Positions 8,427 through 11,639 of a stretch of DNA of 11,639 bases are shown piece after piece (within the stretch, counting starts at the first letter, position 1; each line of letters starts with the position of its first letter). Source of the stretch: Tieghemiomyces parasiticus (Eukaryota > Kickxellomycota > Dimargaritomycetes > Dimargaritales > Dimargaritaceae). The stretch spans positions 1 through 11,639 of the forward strand of contig JANBPT010001260.1 in the NCBI GenBank assembly GCA_027575765.1, given 5' to 3'. The position numbers and the translations under genes were made by a program. The notes below the pieces were generated by a model. That model made no database searches, had not been told where the DNA came from, and worked only from the letters and a program-made list of their open reading frames with translations.

Positions 8427-9192
8427 CTCTGTAGGGAAAGAAGCACCCCGATAGCGTGCACTCCCTCCCGTCGCGGACTCTGCAGCCATCGGGCGCGTCG
8501 TCGTGGGTTGGTGTGTCCGACCCGTCCATCTGGGGGCGTCCCTTCGTCGCCGGCCCACGCCCTGTGCGCGTCTCGGCGGTACAAACCTTCCAGTCTGCTA
8601 GGGGCCATCCGTGTGTAACCCTAGGCCTGTGCCGGCGACATGGAGTGCAAGGGAGGGCCCAGGTTCTATCGCGCCCCGGCCCATTATCCGCCACACCGGC
8701 TGGTCGATGGATCACATCTATTTTTACGATAGCTCTTTGGTGCAAAGGCCTCCTCTCTTTGGCCGTTTCTGTCTCCACTGTGGCGGGCTGGCGCGGGGAC
8801 CTTGGTGGCCGAGTGCGCCTGCGTGTGGGGTTGCTGGCCCGGAGGCGAAAAACACGGTCGGCAGCAGGAGGCGGGCTGGACAAGGCCGACGCTGGTGGTG
8901 GTACACGACGCAGGCGGGGGGCGTGAAGGCCAAGAACTCCCAGAGCCCCGGCCCCTCTACTCTTCTTTCACACACCCTCTCGCCTCACTCTGTTCGCCCC
9001 CGCCGTCATCCGACCCGTCAAGGGCTGGCCCAGCGCTTTCTCGCTGTCCTAACTCGTCCAAACACCCACCTCGGGACCGCCCGACCGTGTCCATCATCCC
9101 TGTTTCTCCCACCTCTCACGTTATTTCTTGTCCCGTGGCCCCTCTCGCTCGCTCTCTCCCGTCCCGTCCCGTTCCTCCCTTTCGTGGCGGCG

Positions 9193-9213
9193 CACACACA
9201 CACACGCACACAC
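9193..9213 (+). repeat. CA microsatellite in the BTG promoter
   Basis: (CA)6 at 9193-9204, an interrupting CG, then (CA)3 at 9207-9212. It lies about 75 bases above the TATA box of the BTG gene, inside C/T-rich DNA. Length polymorphism between strains is likely; an effect on transcription is possible but not shown. Confidence 0.7.
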
Positions 9214-9286
9214 CCTTTCCCCTCGATTCTACGGGCCGGCCATTATCTAACAACCCGCCGCCACCCCCGCCCTCTCCCGCCTGGCA

Positions 9287-9294
9287 TATATAAA
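9287..9294 (+). promoter_or_regulatory. TATA box of the BTG gene
   Basis: TATATAAA followed by G is a textbook TATA box, the best match in the window. It lies within a 1.1-kb C/T-rich stretch and about 745 bases above the ATG at 10039. No ATG occurs between them on the + strand, so scanning ribosomes would reach 10039 first. Initiation about 30 bases downstream would place the transcript start near the CCGG array at 9302-9316. A second, weaker TATTTAAG lies at 9411-9418 and could give a shorter leader. Confidence 0.6.
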
Positions 9295-9301
9295 GCCTCA
9301 T

Positions 9302-9316
9302 CCGGCCGGCCGGCCG
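9302..9316 (+). repeat. CCGG array at the expected transcription start
   Basis: CCGGCCGGCCGGCCG, a self-complementary GC-only run eight bases below the TATA box. It contains several CpG sites and overlaps the expected initiation region. It may be a factor-binding or methylation-sensitive site, or chance in GC-rich DNA. Confidence 0.6.
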
Positions 9317-9410
9317 CTGCTTCGCCTCCACTCCCCTGGCTTTCATCCATCCCACAACCCAATCCTAGCTTGCCTTGCTCACCACTTCCTCGCCCCTTCC
9401 CTTTGCCTTC

Positions 9411-9418
9411 TATTTAAG
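9411..9418 (+). promoter_or_regulatory. Secondary TATA-like element
   Basis: TATTTAAG within the pyrimidine-rich leader, 628 bases above the BTG start codon. It could serve an alternative, shorter transcript. The match to the TATA consensus is imperfect and the element is weaker than the one at 9287. Confidence 0.3.
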
Positions 9419-10038
9419 CGGCCGCCGTTACATTTTGTCAGTGCGCACGTGTGTGTCCCCTTCTCCCGCCCCCTCCCTTTCCACCCTCCCGCACTTTGCA
9501 GCCCCCCTCCTCCTCCTGACACCTCTCCCAACTGTACAGGTCGTGCTCACCCCGGTCGACGTCAACGTGCAGCCGTCCCTCCAGCTCAGCGATTGTCTTT
9601 CCCCGCTGTGTGCTTGAAACAGACCATTCTCCCCACCCCTCCCCTACTTCCCCCCGCTGCCACCCTCCGCGTGCCACGTACGTCCCCTGGCGACACGCCC
9701 CAGCCTTTCCCCTCCACTCCCGCCCTTTTAAGCTCTCCCTGGGTCTTTTTTCCCCTCTCTCGATATTTACTCTCGCGTGGACGAGGCCCACTCCTCTCCT
9801 GCCCCGAGACGCGCTCGATACACCTTCGCAGTCCGTCCTTGTCGCCATCCCTTCCTTGTCTCTCCTCCCCAGCCACGCTCTCTGTCTTGCCACCGCGCCC
9901 TTGCTGCATTCGCCACGCCAGCCCAGTCCATCCCCAACGAGACATCGCCCGCAACACGGCCGCTCCCGCCCTAGTCCCTTACCTTTCTTCCCGCTGCCCC
10001 CCAACCAAACTGTCGCCCCCTCGGCAAGTACCGCCATT

Positions 10039-10887
10039 ATGCTTACTGAAATCGGGTATGCTGTAGATTTTCTGTGCCGTCTTATCCCGGAGTCCGCCTC
10101 CGTCCCGCCAGAACAGCGGGACGGGTGGAAGGACGCCCTCACCCGACTGCTGTCGCAACGTTACCGTGGCCACTGGAACGTGTACCAGCCCTACTACGGC
10201 AACGCGTACCGCTCGTTGACCACCTTCGCCGGCCAGCTTGATCCCACCTTGGTCCAGGCTGCGGCCCAGGCCCAACTCCCGCTTAGTGTGCTGCAGAACT
10301 ACATGCCCCGCGACCTGGTGCTGTGGGTGGACCCGTACGCCGTGTCGTACCGCATTCGTGACGGCAGCTCGGTCTTCACCCTGTACGAGGACAAGTCCCA
10401 GGTGCGCGCCCTCGGCCTCAAGTCGACCTCCGACCTCAGTTTTACCCAAACCACCTCCGCTCCGGTGTCCATCCGCCCGCCCTCGGCCCTTGGTAACGCG
10501 CCCTATACCCCTGCCAACCAGCGCTCGCACCATCGCCGTACCTCGTCAGGCGCTTCATCGACTACCACCGCCGTCAGCGGCGGCCGGCATACCCCGTCGC
10601 CCAGCGGTGCTAGCCCCGCCGATAGTTTTTCGGCACCGTCCGACTCGGGCTCTTCGTCCACTCTGTCGTCGCCCAAGACCCCGACCAACACTTACACCCG
10701 TCTTCCCCCGCCAGGTCTGGGTAAGGCCACCGGCAACACTTACGTCGCTGCCGCCGCCGTCCCTCAGCACCAGCAGGCATACTACCCCGCAATGTATACT
10801 AATTACAACAACCAGCAGCTGTCCCAGGGCAACAACGCCGCCGGGTATTATCTGCACCCCCAACCCACGTCGCAGATGTACTGCTAA
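10039..10887 (+). CDS. BTG/Tob-family protein (predicted CCR4-NOT deadenylase adaptor)
   Basis: A protein of 282 residues. Residues 1-117 form a BTG/Tob (APRO) domain. Box A is seen as YRGHW (42-46) followed by P51, G54 and AYR (56-58). Box B is seen as DLVLWVDP (92-99) followed by VSYRI (102-106) and the family's LYE (115-117). Trp96 lies in the LWVDP motif, where animal BTG/Tob proteins contact the Caf1 (CNOT7/Pop2) deadenylase. Known members recruit CCR4-NOT to shorten mRNA tails and restrain proliferation; the same role here is inference. The rest (about 125-282) is low-complexity and disordered: Ser/Thr/Pro-rich with several SP/TP sites and a basic RRTS (166-169), then a Gln/Asn/Tyr-rich tail (about 243-282). 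No PABP-binding PAM2 motif was found, so the tail differs from animal Tob. The start is the first in-frame ATG (A at -3) and begins exactly where BTG domains begin. The open frame continues upstream to 9610 without an ATG. No intron is needed. Confidence 0.93.
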   Translation: MLTEIGYAVDFLCRLIPESASVPPEQRDGWKDALTRLLSQRYRGHWNVYQPYYGNAYRSLTTFAGQLDPTLVQAAAQAQLPLSVLQNYMPRDLVLWVDPYAVSYRIRDGSSVFTLYEDKSQVRALGLKSTSDLSFTQTTSAPVSIRPPSALGNAPYTPANQRSHHRRTSSGASSTTTAVSGGRHTPSPSGASPADSFSAPSDSGSSSTLSSPKTPTNTYTRLPPPGLGKATGNTYVAAAAVPQHQQAYYPAMYTNYNNQQLSQGNNAAGYYLHPQPTSQMYC

Positions 10888-10893
10888 AGCCGT

Positions 10894-10904
10894 CCCCCCC
10901 CCCC
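10894..10904 (+). repeat. C11 tract in the BTG 3' UTR
   Basis: Eleven consecutive C begin seven bases after the stop codon, within the expected 3' UTR. C-rich 3' UTR tracts can bind KH-domain poly(C) proteins, but nothing else here supports that role. Slippage is the simplest explanation. Confidence 0.7.
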
Positions 10905-11303
10905 TCGCTCGCGGGCGTTGTTGTTCCTCGGGTCCACGGCCCCTCTACCTATTGTGTACAAATAGTTGAGTTGTCATAACTCGCCCTTCTTTCTTCGCTA
11001 TTTCATCTGCAGCACCTTTTCCCTTTAGTCCAGTGGCATGCTGTCTTCTCGGTTCATTTCGTAACGCCATTTTGTGTTTTTGCGCTACAATTCACTGCAC
11101 CCCACACCTTACATTTGATGACTCTCTTGAAGAGATTGGACTCTACCGAGCCCTCTCACTTGACCCCATCTATTCACCCTTTCTACCTGTACTCTCCGCG
11201 ATCCTCCCGTTTTCAGTTTGACCGACTCCATTTGATAAAAATCCAATTACCTTCACCATGCGTATGGGTGTCAGTCTTACGTTGCTATTCATCGGTGCTT
11301 GTT

Positions 11304-11349
11304 GGAGGGGGGGGGGGGAAAGCACGCATAGTTAAATACCCCCCCCTCC
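11304..11349 (+). repeat. G-run/C-run hairpin downstream of the BTG gene
   Basis: GGA plus a G12 run (11304-11318) faces C8 plus TCC (11339-11349). GGA and eight G pair perfectly with the right arm, giving an 11-bp stem around a loop of about 24 bases. It lies about 420 bases after the BTG stop. It could be a stable RNA hairpin at the end of the transcription unit, a G-quadruplex-forming site, or two independent slippage tracts. Confidence 0.6.
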
Positions 11350-11639
11350 TTTCAATTCCCGGCTATCGTCTACTTCACGGCGAGTTCCTACTTGCTATGT
11401 AGCACAGTGATTAGGAGTGGGCCGCTGGGTAACAGCCTGGTTGGTACCAATTTTCAGAGCTGGATTTAGCGTTGCAGTAGGCGGGGAGTTAATTAAAGCC
11501 TTGGTTTACGATATGGTGTCGATTGTGCTTGGTAGGTGGTCAACAGCCTCAGTAAATTCCTAGGAAAGAGCCGCTCGCCTAACGTCGCAATGGGTGGCAC
11601 TGGTCGTCGGCGAGGCGGTAGGAGGCTCGGTGGCTGACG

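Larger units (their letters stand above)
6481..8940. other. GC-rich intergenic region rich in short inverted repeats, no supported gene
   Basis: Long frames exist on both strands here (up to about 170 codons), but many lack an ATG start, overlap each other and show Arg/Pro/Gly-rich translations typical of GC-rich non-coding DNA; none matches a known family. Besides the elements listed separately there are hairpins GCCCAA/TTGGGC (7931-7952) and TGGCC/GGCCA (8185-8198), nested stems at 8291-8331 (GGCAA/TTGCC around GGTGC/GCACC), and a separated 9-bp inverted repeat TGGCGAATG/CATTCGCCA (about 8154-8342). Whether the region is transcribed cannot be told from sequence. Confidence 0.5.
8941..10038 (+). 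promoter_or_regulatory. Pyrimidine-rich, ATG-free promoter and leader of the BTG gene
   Basis: About 1.1 kb with strong strand asymmetry: the + strand is mostly C and T. From the ATG at 8706 to the BTG start at 10039 there is no ATG on the + strand in any frame, so any transcript starting in this stretch has no upstream AUG. C/T-rich promoters and leaders are typical of well-expressed fungal genes. A leader intron is possible: CTGAC (9516-9520) lies 18 bases before a pyrimidine-flanked TACAG ending at 9539, but no convincing donor is seen. GTACGT at 9678-9683 is a good donor without a clear partner. Confidence 0.55.
10888..11639. other. 3' flank of the BTG gene, no further gene recognised
   Basis: The first few hundred bases are T-rich and probably include the 3' UTR. 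No exact AATAAA is seen; AAATAG (10960-10965) and GATAAAAAT (about 11234) are weak candidates for a polyadenylation signal. Frames in this stretch are under 100 codons and resemble no family. The last 200 bases show nothing recognisable. Confidence 0.5.

Noticed and set aside
8615..8622. TAACCCTA, a permutation of the telomere repeat, considered as a telomerase RNA template.
   Set aside because: It is only eight bases; a hit of this kind is expected about twice per window of this size, and no supporting structure was seen.
8377..8883. 168-codon minus-strand frame.
   Set aside because: Arg/Pro-rich translation, overlapping several other equally long frames; no domain recognised.
8611..9417. 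268-codon open frame on the + strand.
   Set aside because: It begins with GTG, its translation is low-complexity Pro/Ser/Arg, and it runs through the TATA box and CA repeat of the BTG promoter. The length reflects GC-rich, stop-poor DNA.
9610..10038. In-frame extension of the BTG ORF upstream of the chosen start.
   Set aside because: It contains no ATG and is simply translated C/T-rich leader. The BTG domain begins at the ATG at 10039.
9438..10142. 234-codon open frame on the minus strand.
   Set aside because: It is the antisense shadow of the C/T-rich BTG leader, Gly/Arg/Glu-rich, without family resemblance.

Overview
This looks like nuclear DNA from a GC-rich eukaryote with compact genes, most likely an early-diverging (non-Dikarya) fungus. 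Two genes can be supported, both on the + strand and both apparently without coding introns. One is a secreted subtilisin-like (S8) serine protease of the fungal PA-domain type (1120-3840). The other is a BTG/Tob-family protein (10039-10887), a family expected in animals and some basal fungi but not in the common ascomycete yeasts. There are no bacterial operons or Shine-Dalgarno starts. Eukaryotic TATA boxes, pyrimidine-rich leaders without upstream ATGs and A at -3 of both start codons are present. The placement in early-diverging fungi, perhaps Zoopagomycota or Mucoromycota, is an inference from the gene families.

Layout. 1-860 is intergenic with nothing recognisable. 862-886 is an AT-rich TATA-like run, followed by a leader of about 235 bases with no ATG that leads into the protease gene. 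A canonical AATAAA lies 219 bases after its stop. 3841-6480 is unremarkable intergenic DNA of moderate GC with only short chance-sized ORFs. 6481-8930 is GC-rich, also has no convincing gene, and is rich in short inverted repeats. These include one highly non-random element at 7527-7566, two inverted repeats interleaved in A-B-A'-B' order, which is pseudoknot or switch geometry. It sits inside longer pairing at 7487-7631. 8941-10038 is a strongly C/T-rich promoter and leader with a (CA)6 microsatellite, a good TATATAAA box (9287-9294), a CCGG array just below it and no ATG until the BTG start. 10888-11639 is 3' flank with a C tract right after the stop and a G-run/C-run hairpin.

The two genes show no operon-like or pathway link. 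The protease is a secreted protein-degrading enzyme. The BTG protein is probably a nuclear/cytoplasmic adaptor of the CCR4-NOT (Caf1) deadenylase, acting on mRNA turnover. The most interesting unexplained feature is the interleaved inverted repeat and its surroundings, a candidate structured non-coding RNA or bistable DNA/RNA element in the 6 kb gap between the genes. No rRNA, tRNA, CRISPR array or intact mobile element was recognised.
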